From CAITSH01 sp945892985 (lineage in GTDB: Bacteria > Pseudomonadota > Gammaproteobacteria > Burkholderiales > SG8-39), in contig CAMDDU010000022.1 of assembly GCA_945892985.1 (NCBI GenBank), positions 8,001 through 72,000 of the forward strand: DNA of 64,000 nt. The letters run 5' to 3'. The translations under genes were made by a program, and so were the position numbers. Below are positions 52,822-62,165 of the stretch, piece after piece (within the stretch, counting starts at the first letter, position 1; the number at the start of each line of letters is the position of its first letter). A model generated the notes under the pieces. It did no database searches. It worked only from the letters and a program-made list of their open reading frames with translations, and was not told the origin of the DNA.

Positions 52822-54834
52822 ATGGGGCTGCAGTCACCGGGAGGCATTCCCGACGCCGCCGCCTACCCGGCGATGATGGCGCCGTTTTCGCTCGCCGGCC
52901 GGCTGCTGCGCAACCGCATCGTGCACGCATCAATATCGACCCAGTTCGCCGCGGCGGCGCGTGTCACCGATAGGCTGGTGAATTACCACGCCAGCCGTGC
53001 CCGTGGCGGCGCGGCCATGATCGTGGCCGAGCCTTTGGGCATGTGGCGTGGTTTCGATGTGCCCAGCCGCGTGCGCGCCTGGAATGACGACAACCTTGAC
53101 GGGCTCAGTCGCTGGGCTGATGCGGTCGAGTCGCAGGATTGCCGTTTGCTGGCCCAGATTGTCGATCGCGGTCGCGGCCGCAATATCCCGGGGCGGGTTA
53201 CGGATGCGACCAGCGCCTCGGTGCTGCCCGATGACCTGAGCTGGAGCGTGCCGCGTGCGCTCTCTATTGCCGACATCGAGCAGCTGCTTGTGGAAATGTC
53301 CGGGTCCTCCGCCAGACTGCAGCGCTGCGGTTTCAGCGGCGTGGAAATATCCGCCGGGCACGGCCACCTGTTCAACCAGTTCCTGTCGCCGCGCTCCAAT
53401 CTGCGCACGGATCGCTATGGCGGTGATGTGGCGGGTCGCACGCGCATTGTCGCCGAACTGGTCGCCGCCATCCGCGCCGCCTGTGGCGCAGGTTTCATCA
53501 TCGGCTTGAAGCTGCCGGGCAACGATGGAGTGGCCGGCAGCGTCGGTCCGGCGGAGGCGGCGGCCATCGCCGCGCAACTCACCGCAGTTGGCAATGTCGA
53601 CTATGTCGGCTTTGCGCACGGCAGTCATGCGCATTCACTGGAGCAGCATGTGCCGGACGGCCATGCGCCGCGCCTGCCCTACGTGCCGCTGATGCGCGAA
53701 TTGCGCCGCGCCGTCAACGGCGTGCCGGTGATGGCGCTGGGGCGCATCACCGATCCGGCCGAGGCGGAGGGCCTGATCGCGCGCGGCGACGCGGAGTTGA
53801 TCGGCCTTGGGCGGCCCTTGATCGCCGATGCCGCCTGGCTCAACAAGGCGGTTGCCGGGCGCGCCCATGACATTCGTTACTGCGTGTCATGCAACACCTG
53901 CTGGGAGCGCGTCACCGGCCTGCGCCTGCCGCTTGCCTGCGACAACAATCCGCGCGTCGGCGAAGCCGATGAGCTGGCCTGGCGGCCGGCGCCCGCGAGG
54001 CAAAAAAAACGCGTGGTGGTGCTTGGTGCGGGTATCGCCGGCCTGGAGGCCGCCTGGGTGGCGGCGGCGCGCGGCCACCAGGTCACGGTGCTGGGTGCAT
54101 CAGCCCAGGTGGGGGGCAAGACGCGCCTGCACGCGCTGCTGCCCGGCGGCGAGTCGCTCAGCAGTATTTACGATTACCAGCATGCCGCGGCGCTGCGCGA
54201 GGGCGTTGTCTTCGAGTTCGGTGTGACGGCCTCGCTGGCTGATGTGTCTGCGCTCAAGCCCGACGCGGTGGTGATCGCCGCGGGCGCCCATATGCTCGCC
54301 CCGGAATGGCTGCCGGCAGCGTTGCGCCAAGACGGTCTGGTGCCCGATTTGCGTGCGGCGATGGCCCAGTTGCTGCGTTTCAGGACGAGGCAGCCGGGCA
54401 CGGCGGTCATCTATGACACGGATCACACCGAGGGAACCTACGCCGCGGCGGAGTTGCTGCACGCCTTGTTCGAGCGCGTCGTCATCATCACGCCGCGCGA
54501 CACCATTGCGACCTTCACCTCGCTGGTGACGCGCCAGGGCATCCTGCGGCGCATGAGCGAGCTGCGCGTCAGCATTAAAGTGCTGTCCGAGCCGCGCCTC
54601 ACCGACAGTTTCGAGCAGGGCCGACTTGAATACGCGAACCTATACAATGGTGATGTTGCAGAGATCGACGAGGTCGCCTTTCTGGCCTGGTCGACGCCGC
54701 GTGCGCCTAACGATTCGCTGTGCGCGCCGCTTCGCGCCGCGGGCATGGAGGTGTATTGCATCGGCGACAGCCAATGCGCGCGCGATGTGCTTAGCGCGAC
54801 CGCCGAGGGTCATGCTGCCGGGAACAGTATTTGA
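52822..54834 (+). CDS. Second FMN/FeS/FAD ene-reductase family protein
   Basis: 670 residues with the same three-part layout as the gene at 36647: flavin barrel (SLAGRLLRNRIVHASIS, LSPRSNLRTDRYGGD), 4Fe-4S motif CVSCNTC-x12-C (YCVSCNTCWERV), and a dinucleotide-binding half (VVVLGAGIAGLEAAWVAAARGH). The usual HxxHG active-site segment reads SAGHGHL, so one histidine is replaced. That hints at different chemistry from classic dienoyl-CoA reductases. The ATG at 52822 begins just before the barrel; a purine-rich GGGATAAGC precedes it. Confidence 0.9.
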   Translation: MGLQSPGGIPDAAAYPAMMAPFSLAGRLLRNRIVHASISTQFAAAARVTDRLVNYHASRARGGAAMIVAEPLGMWRGFDVPSRVRAWNDDNLDGLSRWADAVESQDCRLLAQIVDRGRGRNIPGRVTDATSASVLPDDLSWSVPRALSIADIEQLLVEMSGSSARLQRCGFSGVEISAGHGHLFNQFLSPRSNLRTDRYGGDVAGRTRIVAELVAAIRAACGAGFIIGLKLPGNDGVAGSVGPAEAAAIAAQLTAVGNVDYVGFAHGSHAHSLEQHVPDGHAPRLPYVPLMRELRRAVNGVPVMALGRITDPAEAEGLIARGDAELIGLGRPLIADAAWLNKAVAGRAHDIRYCVSCNTCWERVTGLRLPLACDNNPRVGEADELAWRPAPARQKKRVVVLGAGIAGLEAAWVAAARGHQVTVLGASAQVGGKTRLHALLPGGESLSSIYDYQHAAALREGVVFEFGVTASLADVSALKPDAVVIAAGAHMLAPEWLPAALRQDGLVPDLRAAMAQLLRFRTRQPGTAVIYDTDHTEGTYAAAELLHALFERVVIITPRDTIATFTSLVTRQGILRRMSELRVSIKVLSEPRLTDSFEQGRLEYANLYNGDVAEIDEVAFLAWSTPRAPNDSLCAPLRAAGMEVYCIGDSQCARDVLSATAEGHAAGNSI

Positions 54835-55020
54835 GCCGGCCGAAGCGGCGGCGAAACGGTGTTCGTACTTAAGATTAAGGCAGCGCTGATCAAGTCCTGA
54901 AAATGAGCCCGCTTCGACAAGTTTCTCTTTGCAGTGGGGGATATACAAGGTGGCTTGCCCCCATGTTCAGTGAATAGTTAAAACAAAGCCGGAAAACCGG
55001 CGGTAATAAAAGGAGGCGTC

Positions 55021-56040
55021 ATGCATCAAACAAGTCATTGCTTTCTTGCGCGGATCACATCGGTATGCCGTTCATTTTTTCGGCGCGGGATGATGGGCGC
55101 AGCCCTGGTTTTTCTGGCCGCATCAGCCGCAGCCGCTTATCCCGAACGGCCGGTCAAGCTTATTGTGCCGTGGCCGGCGGGCGGCACCACTGACGCGGTG
55201 TCGCGCATCATTGCACTACGCCTTTCGGAGAAACTCGCCGGGTCGGTGATTGTCGAGAACCGCAGTGGCGCCAACGGCATGATCGGTGCCGATGCGGCGG
55301 CGCGTTCTGCGGCTGACGGCTACACGCTGCTGGTGGCGAGCGCGGAGACGCATTCGATTGGCATGGGCGCCGGGCGCAAGCCGCCCTATGACCCGATTGG
55401 CGATTTCATCCCTATCACCACCTTTGCCAAGAATCCGTTTGTGCTGGTTGGTCGGGCGACACTGTCAGCCAAGAGCACGGCTGAGTTGGTGGCTTTCGCC
55501 AAGGCCAACCCGGGCAAGCTCACCTACGGCACCTGGGGCATAGGCAGCACCGGCCAGGTTGCAATGGAAATGTTCAAGGGACAGGCGGGCATCGACTTCC
55601 TGCATGTGCCCTTCCAGGGAACCGCACCGGCCGAGACGGCGCTGCTCGGTGGCCAGATCGACCTCATGGTGCTGCCGGTCGGTCGTGTGCTGGCCTTGCG
55701 CAAAACCGGAAAGATCCAGGTCTACGGCATGATGACCGCCTCCAAGTCCAACCTGCTCGATGATGTCCCGACGCTGCAGAACGAAGGCTTTCAGCGCATG
55801 GATGTCGCCAACTGGTTCGGCATCATGGTGCCGGCGAAGACGCCGGCGGCCGTGGTGCAACGCCTCGTTGAGGACATCGTCGCCGTGGTGAAGTCGCCCG
55901 AGGTTCAGGCGCAGTTGCGCGCAGCCGGTGTTGAGGCATTCCCGCTGTCGCAGGATGAGTTCCGGCAGTTCGTATCGACCGAGGTGGTGCGCTGGGGCGA
56001 GGTGATTAATCGCGCCAACATCCGCCTCGAACAAAAATAA
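55021..56040 (+). CDS. Bug/TctC-family solute-binding protein, copy A
   Basis: 339 residues with a signal segment ending SAAAAYPERPVKLIVPWPAGGTTDAVSR, the hallmark opening of mature Bug receptors. GAEVFKG-like MEMFKGQAGIDFLHVPFQGT and ALLGGQIDLMV are also typical. Bug proteins bind carboxylates or amides for TTT-type uptake or sensing. AAAAGGAGGCGTC is a near-perfect ribosome site, and a small GCCGG/CCGGC hairpin (54988-55001) lies just before it. No TctAB membrane genes are nearby. Confidence 0.9.
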   Translation: MHQTSHCFLARITSVCRSFFRRGMMGAALVFLAASAAAAYPERPVKLIVPWPAGGTTDAVSRIIALRLSEKLAGSVIVENRSGANGMIGADAAARSAADGYTLLVASAETHSIGMGAGRKPPYDPIGDFIPITTFAKNPFVLVGRATLSAKSTAELVAFAKANPGKLTYGTWGIGSTGQVAMEMFKGQAGIDFLHVPFQGTAPAETALLGGQIDLMVLPVGRVLALRKTGKIQVYGMMTASKSNLLDDVPTLQNEGFQRMDVANWFGIMVPAKTPAAVVQRLVEDIVAVVKSPEVQAQLRAAGVEAFPLSQDEFRQFVSTEVVRWGEVINRANIRLEQK

Positions 56041-56095
56041 GGGCGTCGGCCAGTGTGCGATCGCTTGAAAAATAATCCTCATTCGGGAGATTGAA

Positions 56096-57136
56096 TTGAA
56101 AAAGAGCAGCGACGGCAAGGGCGGCAAGGCGGCGCCGAAACCCATGCGCGTATCAAGGTTCGTGGCCGCAATGGCCTGCTTCGCCACCCTGGCAGGGGTC
56201 GCCGGTTTCGTCTCAGGACCGGCCTTTGCGCAGGCTTATCCCAACAAGGCGATCCGGATCGTCGTTCCGTGGCCAGCCGGCGGCGCCTCCGACTCAGTCG
56301 GGCGGGTGATGGCGCAGCGCTTGTCCGAGCGCATGTCCGCGCCTGTCATCGTCGAGAACAGGGCCGGCGCCGCCGGCACCATTGGCGCCGAGGCGGTGGC
56401 GCGCGCCCCCGCCGATGGCTACACCCTGCTGCTGGCCAGTGCGGAAACCCATGCCATTGCGCCGAACATGCGCAGCAAGCTCTCCTACGAGCCGCTGAAA
56501 GATTTTGTCGCGATCATGCCCTTCGCCATCAACCCGTTCGCGCTGGTGGCGCGTCCGGATTTTCCGGCGAACACGACGCGGGAGCTGCTGGCGCTGATCA
56601 AGTCGCAGCCGGGCAAGTTCACCTATTCGTCGGCCGGACTGGGCAGCACCTCGCAGATCGCCATGGAGACGTTCAAGGGCCTCGCCGGGCTGAACATCCT
56701 GCACGTTCCTTTTCAGGGGCAGGCGCCGGCGATCACGTCCTTGCTTGGTGGCCAGACTGATTTGCAGATGCTGCCCGCAGGCAGTGCGGCGACGCTACGC
56801 AAAGCCGGCAAGCTCAAGGTGTTTGCCGTTTCCACCCATGGGCGTTTTTTCGATATGCCGGATGTCACCACGCTGAGGGAGGAGGGATTTGAGAGTATGG
56901 ATTTCGCCAACTGGTTCGGCTTTGTCGCGCCGGTCGGTTTGCCGCCGGCGATAGGGCAGCGTCTCGCCGTCGATATGGCGGCGGTGCTCAAATCAGCCGA
57001 AACGCAATCCATGTTGCAAAAGATCGGGCTCGACGCCTATGCGCCGATGTCACCGGCGGATTTCCATAAATTTCTCGAAGCCGAATTGACCCGCTGGGGC
57101 GGTGTCATTCGCGCCGCCAATATCAAGGCGGAGTAA
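56096..57136 (+). CDS. Bug/TctC-family solute-binding protein, copy B
   Basis: 346 residues, similar to copy A, 55 bases downstream. It starts at TTG 56096 after GGGAG, giving a Lys-rich N-region (KKSSDGKGGKAAPKP) before the signal helix; ATG 56141 is an alternative. The mature opening is AYPNKAIRIVVPWPAGGASDSVGRV, with NILHVPFQGQAPAITSLLGGQTDLQ. The adjacent pair arose by duplication and may bind related ligands. Confidence 0.9.
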   Translation: MKKSSDGKGGKAAPKPMRVSRFVAAMACFATLAGVAGFVSGPAFAQAYPNKAIRIVVPWPAGGASDSVGRVMAQRLSERMSAPVIVENRAGAAGTIGAEAVARAPADGYTLLLASAETHAIAPNMRSKLSYEPLKDFVAIMPFAINPFALVARPDFPANTTRELLALIKSQPGKFTYSSAGLGSTSQIAMETFKGLAGLNILHVPFQGQAPAITSLLGGQTDLQMLPAGSAATLRKAGKLKVFAVSTHGRFFDMPDVTTLREEGFESMDFANWFGFVAPVGLPPAIGQRLAVDMAAVLKSAETQSMLQKIGLDAYAPMSPADFHKFLEAELTRWGGVIRAANIKAE

Positions 57137-57275
57137 GCAAGGCGCGCGTTAGCCTTAGCCCAGACTCAGCCGCAGGGATTCACCGCACAAGGGGGCAAGC
57201 CCACCCCCTATCTCCCTTACGGCCGAGGGAAGCCTGTCAAGGGGCTCTGCTTTGCCGGCCCCGAGTAGGCCTTTC

Positions 57276-58046
57276 TTATCCTTGGCGTTTTGGCCGACGA
57301 TAAGCCGATGCCGGCCGGTACTGGGGGTCTTGCAGCAGCCGGCCATAGCCCGCTATCGGTGTGCCGATGCCTGTGGTGCGCAAGGCGTTCCACATCATCG
57401 ACAAGGCGCTCGAGAGCACCGGCTTACCCAGGTCGGTTTCCGCGGCGCCCAGTATCGATAGCGTCGGCAGCCCCACGCCGCTGATGAACACCGCATCGGC
57501 GTCCGGACGGTTGACGCCCTTTACGAGGCCGTAGATCCGGCGCTGGGTCTCCTCAAAAATGTTCTTCACATCGGGCAGGCACTCGGCGTGCACGACCTCG
57601 AAGCCGTACTCCTGCAGCACGGCCTTGCTGCGCAGCGTGAGCGCCTGGTCGTAGGGGGTGCCGATGGCGATTTTGCGCACGCCCAGGGCCGCGAGTGCTG
57701 CGGCGGCACTGCCCAGCGCAGAAATGAAAGGGATGCCGGTGCGTTCCTCCTGGCGCCGCGCGAGCTTCTCGTCGCCGTCCCGGCCAAGCACGTAACTGGT
57801 GGCGGTGTGCGCCAGCACGATCACATCGGGTTCGACGCTGGCGATGGAATCGACCGTCTCGTCCATGTGCTCGAGTTGGCTCGCCGCACGCGACTGCAGG
57901 TTGGCGAGCGTGCCCACAGGACCGCGTGCGACCATGCGCGCAAAATGCGCCGATACGCCCTTTGGCGCGAGCTCAACCATTTCCCGTTCGACTGTCGGTG
58001 TTCCCGGCGGAATCATGAAACCCAGTCTTGCTCGCCATCCTTCCAT
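57276..58046 (-). CDS. Arylmalonate decarboxylase / maleate isomerase / Asp-Glu racemase family protein
   Basis: 256 residues. WRARLGFMIPPGTPTVEREM is the typical opening of maleate isomerase and arylmalonate decarboxylase. The two positions that hold catalytic cysteines in isomerases read AHTATSYVLG and FISGVGLPTL, so neither has a Cys. It is therefore not a standard two-cysteine isomerase or racemase. Transcribed toward the Bug genes, in the same direction as the serine hydrolase upstream. Confidence 0.8.
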   Translation of the reverse strand: MEGWRARLGFMIPPGTPTVEREMVELAPKGVSAHFARMVARGPVGTLANLQSRAASQLEHMDETVDSIASVEPDVIVLAHTATSYVLGRDGDEKLARRQEERTGIPFISALGSAAAALAALGVRKIAIGTPYDQALTLRSKAVLQEYGFEVVHAECLPDVKNIFEETQRRIYGLVKGVNRPDADAVFISGVGLPTLSILGAAETDLGKPVLSSALSMMWNALRTTGIGTPIAGYGRLLQDPQYRPASAYRRPKRQG

Positions 58047-58138
58047 GCCTGCTGCTCCCTTGTTGTCCTTGAAGTAACTAGCTTATTTTTTGTCGTATCG
58101 GCCGTATCGTCCCTGGCTGCGGGCGGCGACGTGCAAGC

Positions 58139-59242
58139 TCATGCCGCCGCGCCATTCAGCGTGGGAATGGCGGCGGCCACGCGCCGGCAAAAGCCGTCGA
58201 TCTGGCCGCCGTCTATCCAGCGCACCACCGCCACCATCTGCCGGTCGGGGTCGACCCAGACCACCGAGGCACCGGCACCGATGGCGAATACGCTCGATGC
58301 CGATGCGCTGGGAAACACACCGCGCAGTCGGTTGAGCCAGACGAGTGTGCCGTACCAGGGTGCGATGGCGCAGGGTGTCTGCATGCGTCTGACCCATTCC
58401 GCCGATAGCACCTGCGCGCCCTTGGCCCGCCCCTGGTCAAGCAGTAGCTGTCCGATCAGCGCCTGGTCGGCGCTGCTGATCGACATGCCGCCGCCCCAGT
58501 GCGTGCCGCCCGGTACCGACTGCATGCGTTTGCCGTCGATCTCGACCCAGCTGTTGTCATAGCCGACCCAGCGCCAGTCGCCGCTTGCGCCTATGGGTTG
58601 CATGATGGTGTCGCGGAACACCTCGGGCAGCGGCCGGCGGAACAGGTGCAGCAGCGCCAGCGCCAGCGCGTTGATGCGCACGTCGTTGTATTCCCAGTAG
58701 CTGCCCGGTGCCTGCAGCGCTCGCGCGTCGCCCTTGCTGTGTCCCTGAAGGTCGCGCGGCGGCTGGTATTGCAGGTGGCGGTAGCGGTCGACCTGGTCGG
58801 GCACGCCGAAACATTCGCCCTCCCATTCACTGGTTTGTTGCAGCAGTTGCATCCAGGTGACGCTGCGGTTGTGCGCACTGTCGAACCCGACCCCGGGCAC
58901 CTTGCTGCTTACCGCCTCATCTAGATCGGGCAGCAGCCCGCGGTCGTGCGCCACGCCGGCGAGCAGTGCGAGGCAGGTCTTGGCCACCGAGAATGTCAGG
59001 TCGGCGCGGTCGGGCTCGCCCCATGCAATGCGTTTCTGGCCGGCCACCTGTATCACGCCGGAAACCGGCCCGCGCGGATGCACCGGACCGAGCAAGCGGT
59101 TCCATGGCGGCCGGTCGGCGTTGTGAATGCCCCAGTTGTCGCTGTTGTCGCGATCCCACGAGGTTTCGTGGGCCACGGCGAAATCGACCGCCTGGCGCAG
59201 TCCGTCGTGGTCGTGCGTTGTCGCTGTCGTCCCTGTCGTCAT
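58139..59242 (-). CDS. Serine hydrolase, beta-lactamase (class C / esterase) family
   Basis: 367 residues. The SxxK nucleophile motif is in TFSVAKTCLALLAG, the YxN motif in SYWEYNDVRIN. There is no signal peptide, which points to a cytoplasmic esterase/amidase rather than a drug-resistance enzyme. The N-terminus (MTTGTTATTHDHDG) is low-complexity, encoded by GTC/GAC-rich repeats that continue upstream. The ATG at 59242 is the only in-frame start before the hydrolase fold; the frame stays open further upstream only through an overlapping gene. Confidence 0.85.
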   Translation of the reverse strand: MTTGTTATTHDHDGLRQAVDFAVAHETSWDRDNSDNWGIHNADRPPWNRLLGPVHPRGPVSGVIQVAGQKRIAWGEPDRADLTFSVAKTCLALLAGVAHDRGLLPDLDEAVSSKVPGVGFDSAHNRSVTWMQLLQQTSEWEGECFGVPDQVDRYRHLQYQPPRDLQGHSKGDARALQAPGSYWEYNDVRINALALALLHLFRRPLPEVFRDTIMQPIGASGDWRWVGYDNSWVEIDGKRMQSVPGGTHWGGGMSISSADQALIGQLLLDQGRAKGAQVLSAEWVRRMQTPCAIAPWYGTLVWLNRLRGVFPSASASSVFAIGAGASVVWVDPDRQMVAVVRWIDGGQIDGFCRRVAAAIPTLNGAAA

Positions 59243-59271
59243 CGTCGTTGCCTTTGTCCCCGTCCCCGTCC

Positions 59272-60246
59272 TTATTCCACCTTGGCGCCGGAGCTGATGA
59301 CGACTTTCTCCCATTTGTTGATTTCCTCGACGATGATTTTGCCGAAGTCCGCCGGCGTGCCAGGTATCGGCCGGCCGCCGAGCTCGGCGAGTTTGGCGCG
59401 CATGCCCGGGTCGGCGAGGGCGCGGTTCACCTCGGCATTGAGCTTTTCGATGATATCCGCTGGCGTGCCTTTGGGCATGCCGATACCGAACCAAGCGGTG
59501 GCCTCGTAGCCGGGCACGGTGGCGGCGACTGTCGGGACGCCCGGCAGCGAAGGCTCGGTTGTCGTCGAAGTTACGGCGAGGGCGCGGATGCGGCCGCCCT
59601 TGATGTGCCCGATGGACGAGGGCAGGTTGTCGAACAGCACGTGCACCTGGCCGCCGATCAGCTCGGTCAGGGCCGGGCCGGCGCCCTTGAAGGGCACGTG
59701 CAGCATGTCGCATCCGGTCATGGACTTGAACAGCTCGCCCGACATGTGCACCGAGGTGCCGCTGCCCGAGGAGGCCATGTTGATCTTGCCCGGATTGGCT
59801 TTGCAATAGGCGATGAACTCGGCCACGGTCTTGGCCGGAAAGTTATTGGTGACCTCCATCACATTTGGCGACTTCACCAGGCCGGCAACCGGCGCGATAT
59901 CACGGACAAAATTGAAGGGCAGGTTCTTGTAGAGCGTGGCATTGATGCCGTTGGCCGGGTTGACGAGCAGCATGGTGTAGCCGTCCGGGGCCGACTTGAC
60001 GACGTAGTCCACGCCGATGTTGTTGCCGCCGCCGGGCTTGTTTTCGACGATGACGGACTGGCCGAGTTTTTCCGACAGCCATTGCGCGACAATGCGCGCG
60101 AGCACGTCTGTGGTGCCGCCGGGGGGGTAGGGTACGACCCACTTGATCGGGCGTACCGGGTAGTCTGCGGCGAGGGCTCCGGTGGCGGTGAAAAGGGTGA
60201 GCAGGGTGAACAAGGCCGGTGCGGCAAATCGGGCGAAACGGGTCAT
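59272..60246 (-). CDS. Bug/TctC-family solute-binding protein, copy C
   Basis: 324 residues with a signal peptide (MTRFARFAAPALFTLLTLFTATGALAA). The mature opening is DYPVRPIKWVVPYPPGGTTDVLAR. DMLHVPFKGAGPALTELIGGQV is the conserved ligand-site block. GAGGAG lies 6 bases before the ATG. The minus-strand order is Bug C, serine hydrolase, decarboxylase-like gene, suggesting a three-gene operon: uptake or sensing, hydrolysis, then isomerisation or decarboxylation. Confidence 0.92.
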   Translation of the reverse strand: MTRFARFAAPALFTLLTLFTATGALAADYPVRPIKWVVPYPPGGTTDVLARIVAQWLSEKLGQSVIVENKPGGGNNIGVDYVVKSAPDGYTMLLVNPANGINATLYKNLPFNFVRDIAPVAGLVKSPNVMEVTNNFPAKTVAEFIAYCKANPGKINMASSGSGTSVHMSGELFKSMTGCDMLHVPFKGAGPALTELIGGQVHVLFDNLPSSIGHIKGGRIRALAVTSTTTEPSLPGVPTVAATVPGYEATAWFGIGMPKGTPADIIEKLNAEVNRALADPGMRAKLAELGGRPIPGTPADFGKIIVEEINKWEKVVISSGAKVE

Positions 60247-60384
60247 GGTTTTCTCCTCATTGAGATGGCTGCGTCGAGCTTCTATGGCTTGATCCAGAGT
60301 GCGATTATGGGCTATTGCGCCCGAAGTTGAGGCCGGCAAGGCATTACGCCGCTGCGGGCGTTTGATGTGCCAGCGCGGCCGATA

Positions 60385-60417
60385 GCTGGAAAGCGGCTCC
60401 AGGCGGGCATTTCCAGC
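60385..60417. repeat. Dispersed hairpin repeat, copy 4
   Basis: GCTGGAAA...TTTCCAGC with an 8-bp perfect outer stem and a degenerate interior. It lies after the 3' end of the MetE-like gene (-) and before the Bug C gene (-). Confidence 0.7.
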
Positions 60418-60466
60418 CTATTTTCGATGAGCGGCGATGTTTCGGTTTGACCCATCAGCCGGGGAC

Positions 60467-61633
60467 TCAGCCCCAGAGCGCCTTGCTGGCTATTTTTGCG
60501 CCCTCGGCCATGGCTTCAAGCTTGGCCCACATGATGCTGGGGTGCACGCGGCGATGGAACGGACCCTGGGCGAAGCCGCAGTCGGTGCTGGCGATGTAAT
60601 TTTCGCGGCCGACCAGTTTGGCCACGCGCACGATGCGCTCGGCCACCAGTTCGGGATGCTCGACCACGCTGGTGGCGTGGCTGATCACGCCCGGTGCCAG
60701 CACCTTTCCGGCCGGTAGCTTGACGCTTTCCCAGACGCGCCACTCGTGTTCGTGGCGCGGATTGGCACCTTCGATAAGGTAGGTGCCGGCCTTGACCTTC
60801 AACACAAGGCTGACGATGTCCTTGAGCGGAACGTCGGTGGTGTGCGGGCCGGGCCAGCTGCCCCAGCAGACGTGGTAGCGCACCTTTTCTTCGGGTATGC
60901 CCTTGAGGGCGTGGTTGATGACTTCGACCTGCCTGGCGAGCCAGCTCAGATAGTCGGTTTTAGAGGCCGGCGGCACCATGCGGTCGTAGGTTACGGCGGC
61001 GCGGGCGTCGTCGAGTTGCACCAGGAATCCGGCCTCGGCAATCATGCGGTATTCGACGCGCATCGCGTCGGCGATGGCCTCCAGGCAGGCGTCCTCGGTC
61101 GGATAGTATTGGTTGATGCGGTCCGGTATCACGCTCGAGGGCGCGGCGACGGGCAGAAAACCTTCTTCCACCGACACATTTTTCATCGCGGCGCGCAGGT
61201 TGTCGATGTCGCGCTGCAATTGCGGCTGTCCGGTATAGCTGATGGGGCCCACGCAGACCGAGTCGGCGGTGGTGGCCACGCCGTCGCGTTTGTCCATCTC
61301 GTCGTAGAAGCCGGGGAAGCGGGTGCGGTCGGCGCCGCGGGCAAAGGTGTTGCGTCCCGGCTCAAAGGGCTGGCGCTCAAAGCCCGACAGGCGTTCGAGC
61401 GCGTATTGCGACCAGCTGATGGCTTTGCCGCATTCGCCGTCGCTGATCACATCCACGCCGGCCTGCGCCTGACCGCGCACAATCTCGTCCACCGATTGTG
61501 ACAGCGCGCGTGCATAGGTCGCGTCATCCACCGGCTTGCCGGCGATTTTGGCGCGCATGCAATCGAGCAGGGGCTCGGGACGGATCAGGCTGCCGACATG
61601 GGTGGTGAGAATACGCGCGGTGCTTCGCTTCAA
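60467..61633 (-). CDS. Cobalamin-independent methionine synthase II family (MetE C-domain-like) protein
   Basis: 388 residues of the UROD/MetE TIM-barrel family, only the C-terminal catalytic half of MetE. Zinc ligands fit HVCWGSW and the Cys in STDCGFAQGP. TTHVGSLIRPEPLLD is the typical opening. Members act as methyltransferases or, in some pathways, as alkyl/epoxide-thiol transferases, and are common in catabolic clusters. The substrate is unknown; it is not proof of methionine synthesis. Confidence 0.88.
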   Translation of the reverse strand: MKRSTARILTTHVGSLIRPEPLLDCMRAKIAGKPVDDATYARALSQSVDEIVRGQAQAGVDVISDGECGKAISWSQYALERLSGFERQPFEPGRNTFARGADRTRFPGFYDEMDKRDGVATTADSVCVGPISYTGQPQLQRDIDNLRAAMKNVSVEEGFLPVAAPSSVIPDRINQYYPTEDACLEAIADAMRVEYRMIAEAGFLVQLDDARAAVTYDRMVPPASKTDYLSWLARQVEVINHALKGIPEEKVRYHVCWGSWPGPHTTDVPLKDIVSLVLKVKAGTYLIEGANPRHEHEWRVWESVKLPAGKVLAPGVISHATSVVEHPELVAERIVRVAKLVGRENYIASTDCGFAQGPFHRRVHPSIMWAKLEAMAEGAKIASKALWG

Positions 61634-61851
61634 TGGGTTCTCCGATCGGAATTTTTGCGTAATTCAGGGGGCCGGGGTGCGCATCGCGGTAATGCAGTGG
61701 CGCGGGCGCCGGCAAGAGCGGACGCTATTGTAGCCAGTTGTGGTGAACTAAGAGCCAGCCTGCCGGCGTGGCTGGTGAATGGGAAAATGGTTTCGTATTA
61801 TTTTGACAAGGGGCGGGGCTGCCCTGATAATTTTCCCCGTGATCACCGGCT

Positions 61852-62165
61852 TCAGGTTTTTTTAAGCCGGGCGCTCAGATTTTTTCCGCGCAAACGTCCG
61901 AACAGTTCCAAAAGAAGTTTTTTCTCGGCGGCTGAAAAAGGCCTGCAGATTTCCTTTTCGTGCCTAGCTGCGCGGCTCGCCGCGTCCTTGAGGAGTTTGC
62001 CACCGGCGGCGGTGAGATGCAGGTGGTTATGGCGCCGATCGGAGGTCGAGGTACGGCGCTCCACCAGGCCAGCTTGTCCAGCAGGGGGACGACCGATGAG
62101 CGGTCCAGTCTCACGCATGCGGAAAAAAGTTGGGTCTTGCGCGCGAGCGCGGGAATGTCCACGGC
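61852..62165 (-). pseudogene. MarR-family regulator remnant with frameshift
   Basis: On the minus strand, VDIPALARKTQLFSACVRLDRSSVVPLLDKL (62162 downward) is the recognition-helix region of a MarR protein. The following AGLVERRTSTSDRRHNHLHLTAAGG is in another frame, so a small indel breaks the gene near 62070. The N-terminal third is missing. It ends ARLKKT at 61852. Confidence 0.82.

Noticed and set aside
59243..59806. Upstream continuation of the serine hydrolase frame into the Bug C gene
   Set aside because: The continuation is out of frame with Bug C and encodes Arg/Ala/Gly-rich nonsense; the hydrolase starts at 59242.
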